Below are positions 27,434 to 36,271 of a stretch of 64,000 bases of DNA, piece by piece; the stretch's first letter is position 1; each line of letters begins with the position of its first letter. The DNA is taken from NCBI GenBank assembly GCA_965246935.1, contig CBDFGC010000019.1, positions 434,001 to 498,000 of the forward strand. Direction: 5' to 3'. The notes under the pieces are model-generated. The model was not told the origin of the DNA. It did not search any database and saw nothing but the letters and a program-made list of their open reading frames with translations. This DNA is from JAZKFT01 sp965246935 (GTDB lineage: Bacteria; Bacteroidota; Bacteroidia; Chitinophagales; Chitinophagaceae). The position numbers were made by a program, and so were the translations under genes.

Positions 27434-28711
27434 ATGACCACTTTCAGCAATAAAGCAAAACAGCTCATTAAGCTTTACACTAAAGGCAAACCATTTGAAA
27501 AGGTTTTAGCCGAACTTTCTCCTAAGCATCCGGACGCATTGCCTGTTGATGCAATCTTTACCAATAACCTGAGTTGGGATACCGCTTCCCATCAGAAAAG
27601 AGTTGAATTTTTATCTCAAAAAACGGGTAGCACATTAGCTTATTTAGCCGGAAAAAAAGCAATGCCGGAGGCAGATTTTTATAAAGGGAACATCGAAAAC
27701 TTTATTGGCCTTACACAAGTACCAACAGGCCTGGTAGGTCCCTTGCTTATTAATGGCACTTCGGCACAAGGCGATTTTTATGTACCGCTTGCTACGTCGG
27801 AAGGAGCCTTGGTTGCGAGTTACAACCGCGGTGCAAAAGCTACCCGGCTATGTGGCGGCATTACCTCTGTTTGCCTCACCGAAGGCCTACAACGTACGCC
27901 CATCTGGAAGTTTACGAATTTGGGAGAGGCGGGCCGTTTTATGTACTGGATACTGGAAGAATTGGATACCTTAAAAAATATTGCCGGGCAGCACAGCCGC
28001 TATGCCGTGCTGGAAGAACTGAAGATAAATATGGAAGGCAACCATGTGCTTACCATTTTTGAATATACCTGCGGCGAAGCAGCCGGGCAAAACATGGTAA
28101 CCATTTGTACCGAGGCTATCTGCCAGTACATCTTACAAAAAGCACCGGTGCAGCCCGTTTTCTGGTGCATTGAAAGCAATTACAGCGGCGACAAAAAAGC
28201 GACTGGGGTTTCTTTTATTTCTGTTCGGGGCAAAAAGGTAACGGCCGAAGTACTGGTAAGCCGGCAGGTAGTAAAAGAAATATTGCACAGTACGCCGGAA
28301 GCTATTTCGCAGTACTGGCAGGCATCGGTAGTGGCTGCCTCACAAAGCAACAGCATTGGCATACAGGGTCATTTTGCCAATGGGCTGGCAGCTATCTTTT
28401 TAGCCTGCGGGCAGGATGTGGCCTGTGTAGCCGAAGCACATATTGGCATTACCCGCATGGAAATGCAGGGTAATGATTTGTATGTAGCCATTACATTGCC
28501 TGCATTGGTAGTGGGAACAGTAGGTGGAGGTACAAGGTTGCCCACCCAAAATGAATGCCTGCAATTAATGGATTGCCAGGGGCCGGGTAGTGCCCGGAAA
28601 TTTGCCGAAATCTGTGGCGCTATTGCCCTTTCCGGTGAGTTATCGATTGCTGCCGCACTGGCATCGGGGCAATTTAGCAAGGCACACACAACATTTAGGA
28701 AAACAACATAA
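27434..28711 (+). CDS. hydroxymethylglutaryl-CoA reductase
   Basis: 425 aa; reduces HMG-CoA to mevalonate, the committing step of isoprenoid synthesis by the mevalonate route. Landmarks: ENFIGLTQVPTGLVGPLLIN (about 80-99), YVPLATSEGALVASYNRG with the catalytic Glu, the Lys motif SGDKKATGVSF, CGQDVACVAEAHIG with the catalytic Asp, GTVGGGTRLPTQNE near the C-terminus, and a terminal His in SKAH like the class I catalytic His. The cofactor motif normally DAMGMN reads EAAGQN, a notable deviation. No other mevalonate-pathway gene is nearby. Family membership is firm; full activity is less so. Confidence 0.9.
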   Translation: MTTFSNKAKQLIKLYTKGKPFEKVLAELSPKHPDALPVDAIFTNNLSWDTASHQKRVEFLSQKTGSTLAYLAGKKAMPEADFYKGNIENFIGLTQVPTGLVGPLLINGTSAQGDFYVPLATSEGALVASYNRGAKATRLCGGITSVCLTEGLQRTPIWKFTNLGEAGRFMYWILEELDTLKNIAGQHSRYAVLEELKINMEGNHVLTIFEYTCGEAAGQNMVTICTEAICQYILQKAPVQPVFWCIESNYSGDKKATGVSFISVRGKKVTAEVLVSRQVVKEILHSTPEAISQYWQASVVAASQSNSIGIQGHFANGLAAIFLACGQDVACVAEAHIGITRMEMQGNDLYVAITLPALVVGTVGGGTRLPTQNECLQLMDCQGPGSARKFAEICGAIALSGELSIAAALASGQFSKAHTTFRKTT

Positions 28712-28733
28712 AAGCAAACTTTACATGAGCCGT

Positions 28734-29720
28734 TCATATTGTCTGCTTATACATCTCATCCGTTTCGGTTCCGCCAGGTTCGGCCAACTTCTTCGCTTTT
28801 AGCAACGTGATGCTTACATTCAGCTCAAAGCCAATTAGTAAAATAAGCGCATTGAAAAAGATAAGATTCATGAGTAGCAGTACAGTGCTAAGCGAACCAT
28901 ACAATTGGTTGTACCGCCCGAAGTTATTTACCCAAATAGAAAATAAGTACGAGGTAATAATGGTAAGCAGGCAGGCAAGTACGGCGCCGGGGGAAAATGT
29001 TCTCCAGCGTACTTTTACCGCTGTTGCATATTTGTAAATGAAAGCGATGGAAAAAAAATTGAGCAGGACGATAATGATCCAGCGGATAGAATGTAATGTG
29101 TACCAGACGATAGGCTGCTGCCTGCCCCATTTATGATCCAACAGTTTGCGCAACGAAACCTGCGTGGTAAGCAGCAGGCCGGTGCCTAATATTAGTAAAA
29201 GCAGCAACGAAGTAAGCTTAATAGCCGTCCAGCGTTTTACCAAAAACCTGCCCTTCCGCTCCTGGTAAAAGCTACGGTCAAAGGTTCGCATCACGCCCAT
29301 CATCGCATTGGATGCAAAGAAAAAGGCAATAAAAATACTCACCGAAAGCAGGCCGCCCCGCCGGGTTTTTAATACATCGAAAATATCATCCAAAACGCCC
29401 TTTACCAGTATATATATCCGGTCACTCCGCAGCACATCGTGTATCGTTTTTAAAAATTCCCTTTGAAACTGGCTGGCCACAGGCAGGTAGGGCACCAGGG
29501 TAAACAGGAACATGAGCCCGGCAGGCAAAGCCAGAATAATATTGAAGGATATGGCTGCTGCCCGTTCGTTGAAACCGATTTTTTGGGAGTGCTTTCTAAA
29601 AAAACTGAATACATCGTATAACGGCATACCCTCAAATCCAGGTGGCGACGTTTTTTTGGTGAAGCGTATGAATCCGGCTACAGGCCCAAATGTAATAATA
29701 TGTCGCTTTAGTTTCGTCAT
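28734..29720 (-). CDS. YihY/BrkB family inner-membrane protein
   Basis: 328 aa with about six membrane helices, among them AAISFNIILALPAGLMFLFT, LLSVSIFIAFFFASNAMMG, LTSLLLLLILGTGLLLTT, IRWIIIVLLNFFSIAFIYKY and ILLIGFELNVSI. The signature region between helices (MRTFDRSFYQERKGRFLVKR) and the P-A--LA pattern of helix 4 fit the YihY/BrkB family, once called ribonuclease BN in error. Function is unknown. The start overlaps the stop of mltG by 4 bases (ATGA), so the two are co-translated. Confidence 0.9.
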   Translation of the reverse strand: MTKLKRHIITFGPVAGFIRFTKKTSPPGFEGMPLYDVFSFFRKHSQKIGFNERAAAISFNIILALPAGLMFLFTLVPYLPVASQFQREFLKTIHDVLRSDRIYILVKGVLDDIFDVLKTRRGGLLSVSIFIAFFFASNAMMGVMRTFDRSFYQERKGRFLVKRWTAIKLTSLLLLLILGTGLLLTTQVSLRKLLDHKWGRQQPIVWYTLHSIRWIIIVLLNFFSIAFIYKYATAVKVRWRTFSPGAVLACLLTIITSYLFSIWVNNFGRYNQLYGSLSTVLLLMNLIFFNALILLIGFELNVSITLLKAKKLAEPGGTETDEMYKQTI

Positions 29721-30790
29721 GGCATGCGGGCTTTATCCGTAGAATCCTGTAGCTTTTTTGCCGCCTTGCGTTTTAGAAAAGCGGTAAGTGAATCCTGGTA
29801 CAGGTGTGCCAGTTTAATGTGTTGTTCGTAAGTGCTGCTGAATGAGGATCCGCCTTCCAGATCGGCATTAGCTACAAAGTATATATAATCAGTTGGCGGC
29901 GCATTTAACACCGCATCAATGGTATTGCCCCCCACTGTGCAGATGGGACCGGGCGGCAGGCCTGCATTCAGGTAAGTGTTGTAAGGCGATTTGAATTCAA
30001 GATGCTTATTTAGAATGCGGTTTAATTTAAAATCGCCCATCGCAAATTTTACGGTTGGGTCGGCTTGCAGCTTCATGCCTGTTTTCAGGCGGTTCAGGTA
30101 AGTGCTGGCTATGTTCGGCTTGTCTTCTTCCCGGTTGGTTTCCTCGGCTACAATGGATGCCAGTATGTAGATCTGGCCGGGTTTAAAGCCCAGCTTTTCT
30201 GCTTTATCCATTCTTTCTTCCTTTTCCCAAAACCCTCGTTGCTCACTGTATAACTTCCGGAAAATGCGGGAGGGTGGCCAGGTCCAGGTAGCAGCATACG
30301 TGTTGTGAAGAATGGCGGTCATCCAGTTAGTACTGTCTAATCCTAACACTTTTAAACTGTCCTTATTCGTCAGATAGGCCATCATTGTAGCCGAGTCGCA
30401 TTCAAATGTATTGGCAACGATTCGGGCCAGGTCAGCCTTTTGCCTTATTTTCCGGCTGATCACAAAATCCACAGGCGCCTGCGTACCATTGCGAAGCTGC
30501 GTGATTACCCCACGCATGCTTTGGCCTGCCGGAATTTTATAACGGCCGGGTTTTATATGTTCCCAGTACTTCATCTGGCCGGCCAGCCAGTTAAAACTTT
30601 TGGTACTGGTGATAACAGAATCTTTTTCCAGCGTCTGCAACACCGCATCCGGCGTGGCCTTGTTGGTATAGATGTAAATAATTTTATAATCGGAGGTAAA
30701 AGCAGTGGCGCCTCGTATAAAAAGGTACCAGCTTGCAATACCGCCTGCAACTACCAGTAACAAAATGACGAACAAAATTTTTCGGAGCAT
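29717..30790 (-). CDS. mltG: endolytic murein transglycosylase MltG
   Basis: YceG-family enzyme that cleaves nascent peptidoglycan strands and sets glycan chain length. From the ATG at 30790 (MLRKILFVILLLVVAGGIAS) the protein is 357 aa, with one N-terminal membrane helix; the frame is open 17 codons upstream but that part is not family-like. Motifs: IKPGRYKIPAGQSMRGVITQ in the LysM-like part, YILASIVAEETNREEDKPN with the catalytic Glu, and MKLQADPTVKFAMGD followed by SPYNTYLNAGLPPGPICTVG. The stop overlaps the start of the brkB-like gene by 4 bases. Confidence 0.95.
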   Translation of the reverse strand: MLRKILFVILLLVVAGGIASWYLFIRGATAFTSDYKIIYIYTNKATPDAVLQTLEKDSVITSTKSFNWLAGQMKYWEHIKPGRYKIPAGQSMRGVITQLRNGTQAPVDFVISRKIRQKADLARIVANTFECDSATMMAYLTNKDSLKVLGLDSTNWMTAILHNTYAATWTWPPSRIFRKLYSEQRGFWEKEERMDKAEKLGFKPGQIYILASIVAEETNREEDKPNIASTYLNRLKTGMKLQADPTVKFAMGDFKLNRILNKHLEFKSPYNTYLNAGLPPGPICTVGGNTIDAVLNAPPTDYIYFVANADLEGGSSFSSTYEQHIKLAHLYQDSLTAFLKRKAAKKLQDSTDKARMP

Positions 30791-30913
30791 ACCGGCAAAT
30801 GTGTGATAAATAGATAAATAATACCAAATCAAAATAGGCAATAGACAATAGACAAATCAAGTTTGAACGGCTAAGGTGAAGTCCACAACCAAATAGAATT
30901 CGGAATAATACAA

Positions 30914-30940
30914 TAAAAAACCCCGCCTTCCGGACGGGGC
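30914..30940 (-). terminator. rho-independent terminator after secG
   Basis: On the minus strand a GC-rich hairpin (30921-30940, CCCCGTCC-loop-GGCGGGG with one bulge) runs into a T tract (30914-30920). It ends the miaB-to-secG block. Confidence 0.85.
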
Positions 30941-30963
30941 AACTATTTGCAAAAGAAATTTTA

Positions 30964-31293
30964 TTATGGTTTAGGTGGAGTTGTGTTGGGTATTGTAGTA
31001 GTTTTTTGCTGCGTGGCGGGCTGTTGTGTAGCAGGCAGGGTACGGTTAAGATTTGGTTTGGTAGTGGGGTTACTAAAAAATAAGGTAGATGCCAGGCAAA
31101 GTACCGCAATAAGGCCCGAAAAAATCCAGGTTCCTTTTTCCAGTACATCTGTAGTTTGCTTTACACCCATGTACTGGTTACCAAATCCGGCTACATTACC
31201 CTGCAGGCCACCGCCTTTGGGATTTTGTACCAATACTAAAAAGCCAAGGATTATGGCACAAATGATAATGAGTATTAAAAAAAAGACAGTCAT
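30964..31293 (-). CDS. secG: preprotein translocase subunit SecG
   Basis: 109 aa with two membrane helices (VFFLILIIICAIILGFLVLV and WIFSGLIAVLCLASTLFF). The conserved Bacteroidota loop NPKGGGLQGNVAGFGNQYMG between them is diagnostic of SecG, an accessory subunit of the SecYEG channel. The Pro/Thr-rich tail after helix 2 is common in this phylum. The start codon directly abuts the stop of the upstream TPR-like gene. Gene order with lptE and a sigma-54 regulator upstream is as expected for Bacteroidota. Confidence 0.95.
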   Translation of the reverse strand: MTVFFLILIIICAIILGFLVLVQNPKGGGLQGNVAGFGNQYMGVKQTTDVLEKGTWIFSGLIAVLCLASTLFFSNPTTKPNLNRTLPATQQPATQQKTTTIPNTTPPKP

Positions 31294-31797
31294 TTAAGTA
31301 TGTTTGAGTTGATCAATACGGGCGGCAAAATAATGGCTTTTTTGAGGATGTAACAAACGTAATTTTTCCAGCACAGCAATTGCCTGGCCCGTTTTGCCTT
31401 GTTTTAACAGTACATCCGCCATTGGCTCGGTTACTACTTCGCCTTTTTGCAACGAATGGGCAGCATGGCTTTCCACCAATGGGTCTGCCTCTGGTACGGG
31501 TGCGTCGGGAAGCCGTTTCATTTGCCGCAGCCAGGAGGTAAAGGTTTTTAACTGTTGACCAAAGCGGTCGTCTTTGGCAGGTTCGCCATCCAACTGTATG
31601 CCCTGCGATGCAAAATAATCAATCGTATGCTGGTAAGCCGTTTTAAAAACCACCGTATCGTCGTCCGCAGCGCTGTTTTTATAGCTGTCGGCAGCCTGGG
31701 CCAGCGATGCGGACAATAGATTATTTGGCAGCGGAACCAATTCCGGCTCCTGCGCTTCATCATCTTCCTGCCCCTCTATAGCCGATTCACTTTCCAT
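31294..31797 (-). CDS. TPR-like protein of the lptE-secG block, 5' part disrupted
   Basis: The intact ORF encodes 167 aa: an acidic linker (EGQEDDEAQEPELVPLPNN), a middle part DYFASQGIQLDGEP, and a terminal TPR-like helix pair (DVLLKQGKTGQAIAVLEKLR, then LLHPQKSHYFAARIDQL). The frame stays open upstream without a start to a stop at 32017-32019. Before that, pieces of the same protein are visible in shifted frames, for example EGNTAFTA-type text near 32240 and HQQYPWFSIGQL near 32280. The full gene probably began near 32.4 kb and is about 350 codons. Homologues sit between lptE and secG in Chitinophagaceae. Function is unknown. Confidence 0.6.
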   Translation of the reverse strand: MESESAIEGQEDDEAQEPELVPLPNNLLSASLAQAADSYKNSAADDDTVVFKTAYQHTIDYFASQGIQLDGEPAKDDRFGQQLKTFTSWLRQMKRLPDAPVPEADPLVESHAAHSLQKGEVVTEPMADVLLKQGKTGQAIAVLEKLRLLHPQKSHYFAARIDQLKHT

Positions 31798-32016
31798 GAA
31801 CGCCGCATCTAAAACATTGCCGGTTATTTGAGGCAGCGTAAGGCTGTTTATTACTACAGGTTCTGCCGATATTTCGCTGGTGTTAAAGGACGGTATTAAC
31901 TCAACCGGTTCTGTTGCTATTTCATTAGCACTTTCATTAATGGTTGCAGAAGCTACTATTTTTTCAGCTTGTAATACCGGTATTTCCGGTATCTTTAATA
32001 TCCTCTGTCTGTAGCA

Positions 32017-32420
32017 TCAGCTTTTTAGCCTGGCGTAGTTCCTGTTACCAGAGCCTGTTAGGTTAATCTGCTGCTGCTAGGTGTTTTCTACCTCAGCTAC
32101 CTTCTCCGGATGCACCAGATGAGCGGATTGCTGCTATATCCGTTTCCTGTCTGGTACAGCAGCCAGTGCAGCCGGGGAATGTCGTTGAAAAATATAGCTG
32201 TTTGCCTGGCGGATGCCGTAAAAGCAGGTGTTTCCTTATTGTTGACTGCATGTCACCAGTTGCCCGATGGAAAACCAGGGATATTGCTGGTGCCAGTAAC
32301 CGGCATCGGGATGCTGCTGAATAATTTGGGAAATGCAAAGCCATAGTAGGATGAACTGGCAACAATAGTAAACAAGATAGCTGTGATATGCAAGGGGTGC
32401 CAAGATTAAATAGGCTAAGG
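32017..32420 (-). pseudogene. shifted-frame 5' fragments of the TPR-like gene
   Basis: Minus-strand reading shows protein-like pieces that change frame several times. IIQQHPDAGYWHQQYPWFSI ends at a stop near 32239, followed in another frame by TASARQTAIFFNDIPRLHWL. Together they resemble the N-terminal half of the protein whose C-terminus lies at 31294-31797. Whether this is true decay or poor consensus sequence cannot be decided here. The same kind of damage affects lptE next door. Confidence 0.45.
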
Positions 32421-32612
32421 GCATCCGAATACAAAGATCAGATTGAAAAGCTAATTTGAAAGTGCTTATTGCTTCCGGGCTTGAACTACCTACTTTGAAC
32501 CAACCTATAAACACATAAATAATCCAATGAATCACTGATCGCAGGAATTCAATAATGCACGGACTGTAGAACTTTAAACCTTAAACTTTGAACTCTAAGC
32601 AGTGTTGAAGAA

Positions 32613-33116
32613 CTACCAGTCTGAAAACAAGCCGGTTAAAGATCTCATCGCTAATGCCACGTACAATTTCATCGGTAAGTGTCGACTCTACCTGACTAAT
32701 GGACTTTTGGAACCCGGGAACTCAAAACTTTTGGATATATCAAAAGGTTTTTCCTCAGACTGCTTTATTATTTTTCAATATCTAAGTGTACCCCTACGGT
32801 GAGGCGGTTGGTACTTGCCTGCTGGCCGCTAATGCCGCTGAGGCTTACGGTATAATCGCTGATATAACCGCTGATTACGTAATCGGCATCATCGTTGGTG
32901 GTGCGGGTAAGATGCGTTTGGCCCACAATTTTTTGCTGCAGGCGATCGTTGAGCCGGGGCGAAAGCTGCGGGTTGATGTAACGGGCTTTATTTTCGATAA
33001 AACCCAGCTTTCACCGTTTTAATATCCGCCGGAATGCTTACATCTTTAAACGTATAAATCACCACAGGCAGCAAGCATAAAAGGCTACAGCTAAGTATCA
33101 GTAATAAGGTTTTCAA
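32613..33116 (-). pseudogene. lptE: LptE family LPS-assembly lipoprotein, multiply frameshifted
   Basis: Translating across frames gives a near-complete Bacteroidota LptE: a hydrophobic start LLLILSCSLLCLLPVVIYTF with a lipobox-like Cys, DVSIPADIKTV, then ARYINPQLSPRLNDRLQQKI, DADYVISGYISDYTVSLSGI, ASTNRLTVGVHLDIEK, and a C-terminal LTDEIVRGISDEIFNRL. Breaks: one extra T in a short run near 32997, one missing A near 32780, and further single-base shifts near 32690 and 32627. LptE is needed to insert LPS in the outer membrane, so several real frameshifts are hard to accept. Sequencing error is likely. The TTG at 33116 is the only plausible start seen. Confidence 0.75.
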
Positions 33117-33179
33117 TTTTTTATACTGTATTTAATAGTTTCTCAACTTATTGTTTCGTTTACAAAACATTACATTACA

Positions 33180-33290
33180 ATCATAGAGCGTTGCCCTTTA
33201 TGTTCATAGAGCGTTGCCCAATGCTGTAATATTGCCGCCCTTTCAGGGCTAATACAATTGACTATTTGTATTTAATTTGTATTGATTGCC
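33180..33290. repeat. Bacteroidota-type intergenic repeat remnant
   Basis: Contains the phrase CATAGAGCGTTGCCC twice within about 35 bases, followed by GCCGCCCTTTCAGGGCT. This combination recurs in intergenic regions of many Bacteroidota genomes from memory, and it is not coding. It lies between the sigma-54 regulator and lptE. Confidence 0.5.
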
Positions 33291-33356
33291 CAATGCCTGT
33301 TGCCTATTTATATTCATTGAGTTATTGAGCCATTTGCTAATTTGCATATTTGTTCT

Positions 33357-34662
33357 CTACTCCTCAATATCATATTCCTTGAGCTTGCGGTACAGGGTTC
33401 GTTCGCTGATGCCTAAATCCGAAGCGGCATCTTTGCGTTTGCCTTTATGTTTTTTCAAGCGCTTTGATGATGAGCGTTTTTTCCATATCCATAATGCTCA
33501 GTGACTCTTCTACTTCCACATGTTCCTGAATCTCGTCATTGCCCGTTTTCCCATTCGCCGACGGCTGAAAGTAAACGGGCGGCTGGCCTGTGCCGGCATT
33601 CCGGGGCTGTGTTACCGGCGGCTGATATTGTGGTTGGTAACCTGTATCCGGCAGTTCATTATTTTGCTGTTCATCAAACCGGAAATTGCCTACCGCCTGC
33701 TTTAGGTTTCCGGGATTTTGCACCAGTTCCACAAACATCTTTTTCAGTTCGTTCACATCCCGTTTCATATCAAAAAAGAGCTTATACAAAATCTCCCGTT
33801 CATTGGCAAAAGTAGTTTCGCTTACAAAACCATTCTGACCACTGCCCACCAGTACCGGCAACTGGCTGCCCGGCTGCTCGCTTACCGGTAAAAATGCGGC
33901 CATATCCCTGCCGGTAAGTGTTGCACTTTTTGAAAGTACGGAAATTTGTTCGGCAATATTTTTTAATTCCCGCACATTTCCCCGCCAGGGGTAACGGATT
34001 AACATTTGTCTTGCATCTTCATCCAGTTGTACAGGGTTTGTACGGTAGCGTTCGGCAAAATCAATTACAAATTTCCGGAACAGCAGCACAATGTCATCCG
34101 GCCTGTCTTTTAGTGCCGGGATGCGGATGGGTACGGAGTTAAGCCGGTAATACAAATCCAGCCGGAAACGACCGGCCTGGGCAAACTCGAGTAAGTCACG
34201 GTTGGTGGCAGCTATTACCCGTACATCAGTTTTTTGTACTTTGCTGCTGCCTACACGGATGTACTCGCCGGTTTCCAGTACCCGCAGCAGCCGGGCTTGC
34301 GTACCCATGGGCAGTTCGCCTATTTCATCCAGGAAAATAGTGCCGCCGTTCACCGTTTCAAAGTAGCCTTTGCGGCTATCTACCGCCCCGGTAAAAGAGC
34401 CTTTTTCGTGGCCAAACAGCTCACTGTCAATAGTACCTTCGGGTATGGCGCCGCAGTTGACTGCAATAAACGGGTTGTGCTTGCGGGGGCTAAGCGAATG
34501 AATGATGTGCGAAAACACCTCCTTGCCTACACCGCTTTCGCCATTGATGAGTACACTTAGGTCGGTATTAGCTACCTGAACAGCTACGTCAATAGCGTGG
34601 TTCAGCGCCGGCGAATTGCCGATGATGCCAAACCTGTTCTTTATAGATTGTATATCTGCCAT
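33357..34662 (-). CDS. sigma-54-dependent transcriptional activator, HTH frameshifted
   Basis: NtrC-type AAA+ activator without a receiver domain. Walker A is LINGESGVGKEVFSH (about 39-53), the sigma-54 contact loop is GSFTGA (about 87-92), Walker B is NGGTIFLDEIGELP, and the arginine region is PWRGNVRELKNIAEQI. A Pro/Gln-rich linker follows. The uninterrupted ORF ends at 33445 after ALEKT because of six T (33450-33455, plus-strand reading). With five, the protein continues through KGKRKDAASDLGISERTLYR to TAG at 33357, giving the expected Fis-type HTH and 434 aa. It is conserved upstream of lptE in Bacteroidota, where its targets are not well known. Confidence 0.88.
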
Positions 34663-34679
34663 TTGTTTTTTTTAAGAAG

Positions 34680-34810
34680 CCTCACCCTAAATCCCTTTCA
34701 GCCTCATCCGTGCGCCGCGGCGTACACCTTTTCCATGAGAGCTTGTCCCGATTTTCGGGAAGAAGGGAAAAGGCTGCAATTGCGTTGAGAGGGACCTGAA
34801 AACCGTAATA
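34680..34810. repeat. interspersed repeat remnant upstream of sigma-54 regulator
   Basis: Holds CCTCACCCTAAATCCCTTTCA and, about 90 bases on, GAGAGGGACCTGAAAACCG, with an internal palindrome CCCGATTTTCGGG. The CTCACCCTAAATCCC / GAGAGGGACTT pair is typical of an interspersed, non-coding Bacteroidota repeat (from memory). No protein-coding content. Confidence 0.45.
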
Positions 34811-34876
34811 TGGTAAGGTTAAATTATTTTTAGTAAATTCTTTACTTATTAAGCCAGGTAGTTTGATATTTTAATT

Positions 34877-35224
34877 TCAGGTAAGCTGTATTATTAATCT
34901 TTTTTCTACTGTATCAATATCAAACGAATGCGGCTTTTTAAAATCTGGAACGCAATCTGAAATAGCTAATCCCCTTGCGTATTTACTTAAAGCTTTTCTG
35001 CCGAAATTGAGTATTAGTTCATATTTATCCCCTCCTGTTTTCCCTATAAATACAATCATTACAATTTTCCTGTTGTCATTTACAAACTTTTGAGAATAAT
35101 GATTTTCAAAAGTGGGTAGTAATACGCCATCGCACCAAAAACCTTTTACAAGTTCGTTATCAGAAAATGTAAATGCATCACAAATTTCGTATTCAAGAAA
35201 GTCGCAGAAATCCTGGTCTATCAT
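34877..35224 (-). CDS. hypothetical protein downstream of RlaP
   Basis: 115-aa acidic protein, no family recognised. It begins MIDQDFCDFLEYEICDAF, with a middle strand KIVMIVFIGKTGGDKYELIL, and ends with a helix/strand TVEKRLIIQL. Its ATG directly abuts the stop codon of the RlaP-like gene, so it is surely in the same transcript. It could be an accessory or inhibitor of the nucleotidyltransferase, but nothing in the sequence proves this. Confidence 0.6.
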   Translation of the reverse strand: MIDQDFCDFLEYEICDAFTFSDNELVKGFWCDGVLLPTFENHYSQKFVNDNRKIVMIVFIGKTGGDKYELILNFGRKALSKYARGLAISDCVPDFKKPHSFDIDTVEKRLIIQLT

Positions 35225-36004
35225 TCAATTATTTTTACTCCAGCTTTCATGTAATAGTTCCCTGAAAATTGTATTCAGTTCTTCCCACCCTGGCACGTTA
35301 CCCGCTTCAGCCGTTTTCAGGAATAACTCATAGTAATTCATTTTGTCAACTAAGAAAGTATCTATCACTTCAATCCTTATGCCCTTATCCATTTCCGCAC
35401 CACTCTTCTTTTTTATCAGCAAATGATGAATGGTTTCCCGTAGGTGTTCATCTATGAGCTGCTCTCCTAATAAGGTTTCAAACTCCATTGGAGCCATCGT
35501 TCCGGTTCTTTCAATCCACATACAGGCAAAAATGGGACGTAACACATACAAATATTTTTTGAGCCTTACTTCTTCCTCTTTAAAGTAAGCTTCCCAGTTG
35601 CGTCTTGCCATGTGATAATAATGGTACAGGCAATTTTTTGGATTGAAGAACCGGGTTGTAGCATCCCTCATTTTCTCCAAAAAGTTGCCCCATTGCTGAT
35701 AAACAATCGGGCTACGCAGCCACTCCAGCAGTGGCGGATTACTCTTTCTAAATAATCGTAATGTTTTCTGTAGTTCCCATCCGCTCAGGTCAAGATCGTT
35801 GGGCAGCATTTGTTCGATGCAGTCCCGTGTATGATCAATCCGCAGGTACCACTCCGGCGGATGCACATAAATAAACCGTACATCCCAATCGCTGTTTTGC
35901 GAGGCAAACCCCCAGGCCCGGCTGCCGCTTTCTACCGCATACAAAATTTTAATTTGTTGTGTCTGTTCAAGGGTGATTAGTTGTTGTTGGATATGTGCGA
36001 ACAT
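35225..36004 (-). CDS. RlaP/YcgL-type nucleotidyltransferase
   Basis: 259 aa. The pol-beta signature SGSRAWGFASQNSDWDVRFI (about 26-45) with GS and D-x-D is followed by DLDLSGWELQKTLRLFRKSN, which together mark the RlaP/YcgL family (predicted nucleotidyltransferase of RNA repair/tRNA-related pathways). The C-terminal half is helical, with NPKNCLYHYYHMARRNWEAY and KKYLYVLRPIFACMWIERTG. Its start lies immediately after the stop of the YoeB-like toxin gene and its stop abuts the next ORF, so four genes are packed with almost no spacing. The substrate is unknown. Confidence 0.85.
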   Translation of the reverse strand: MFAHIQQQLITLEQTQQIKILYAVESGSRAWGFASQNSDWDVRFIYVHPPEWYLRIDHTRDCIEQMLPNDLDLSGWELQKTLRLFRKSNPPLLEWLRSPIVYQQWGNFLEKMRDATTRFFNPKNCLYHYYHMARRNWEAYFKEEEVRLKKYLYVLRPIFACMWIERTGTMAPMEFETLLGEQLIDEHLRETIHHLLIKKKSGAEMDKGIRIEVIDTFLVDKMNYYELFLKTAEAGNVPGWEELNTIFRELLHESWSKNN

Positions 36005-36271
36005 TTATTTTACTAAATAATGGCCTTTTAAAGAAATGATTTCGATAGGATTTTTGTTAGGATCATAAACAATCCTATGTTCTTTGTTGATCCTTCGGCT
36101 CCAAAAGCCCGACAGTTTATACTTTAATTCCTCTGGCTACCCAATTCCATTAAAAGGGTCTTCTCCAATGGCTTTTAACAAGTCTTGAATCTTTTTCTGA
36201 ATTTGTTTGTTGCCAGATGTTTTCCAAAAGTGTACGTGTTCCTGAGCTTTAGGAGAGAGAACTACTTCCAT
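36005..36271 (-). pseudogene. YoeB-type toxin with in-frame amber stop
   Basis: The frame from ATG 36271 reads MEVVLSPKAQEHVHFWKTSG and later KLSGFWSRRINKEHRIVYD and SLKGHYLVK, a full-length (88-codon) Txe/YoeB ribosome-dependent mRNA interferase. Codon 45 (36137-36139) is TAG, directly before PEELKYKLSG, where the family has Lys or a similar residue (G-K-P-E). One base change (AAG to TAG) explains it. The His and Tyr near the C-terminus needed for catalysis are intact but would not be made. The start overlaps the antitoxin gene by 10 bases. Confidence 0.85.

Noticed and set aside
9465..36271. Amber codons in DUF433 and YoeB frames as a sign of TAG reassignment
   Set aside because: TAG is used as the ordinary stop by several intact genes here (peroxidase at 6178, Uma2 at 11271, barrel receptor at 40898), so the two cases are separate nonsense mutations.
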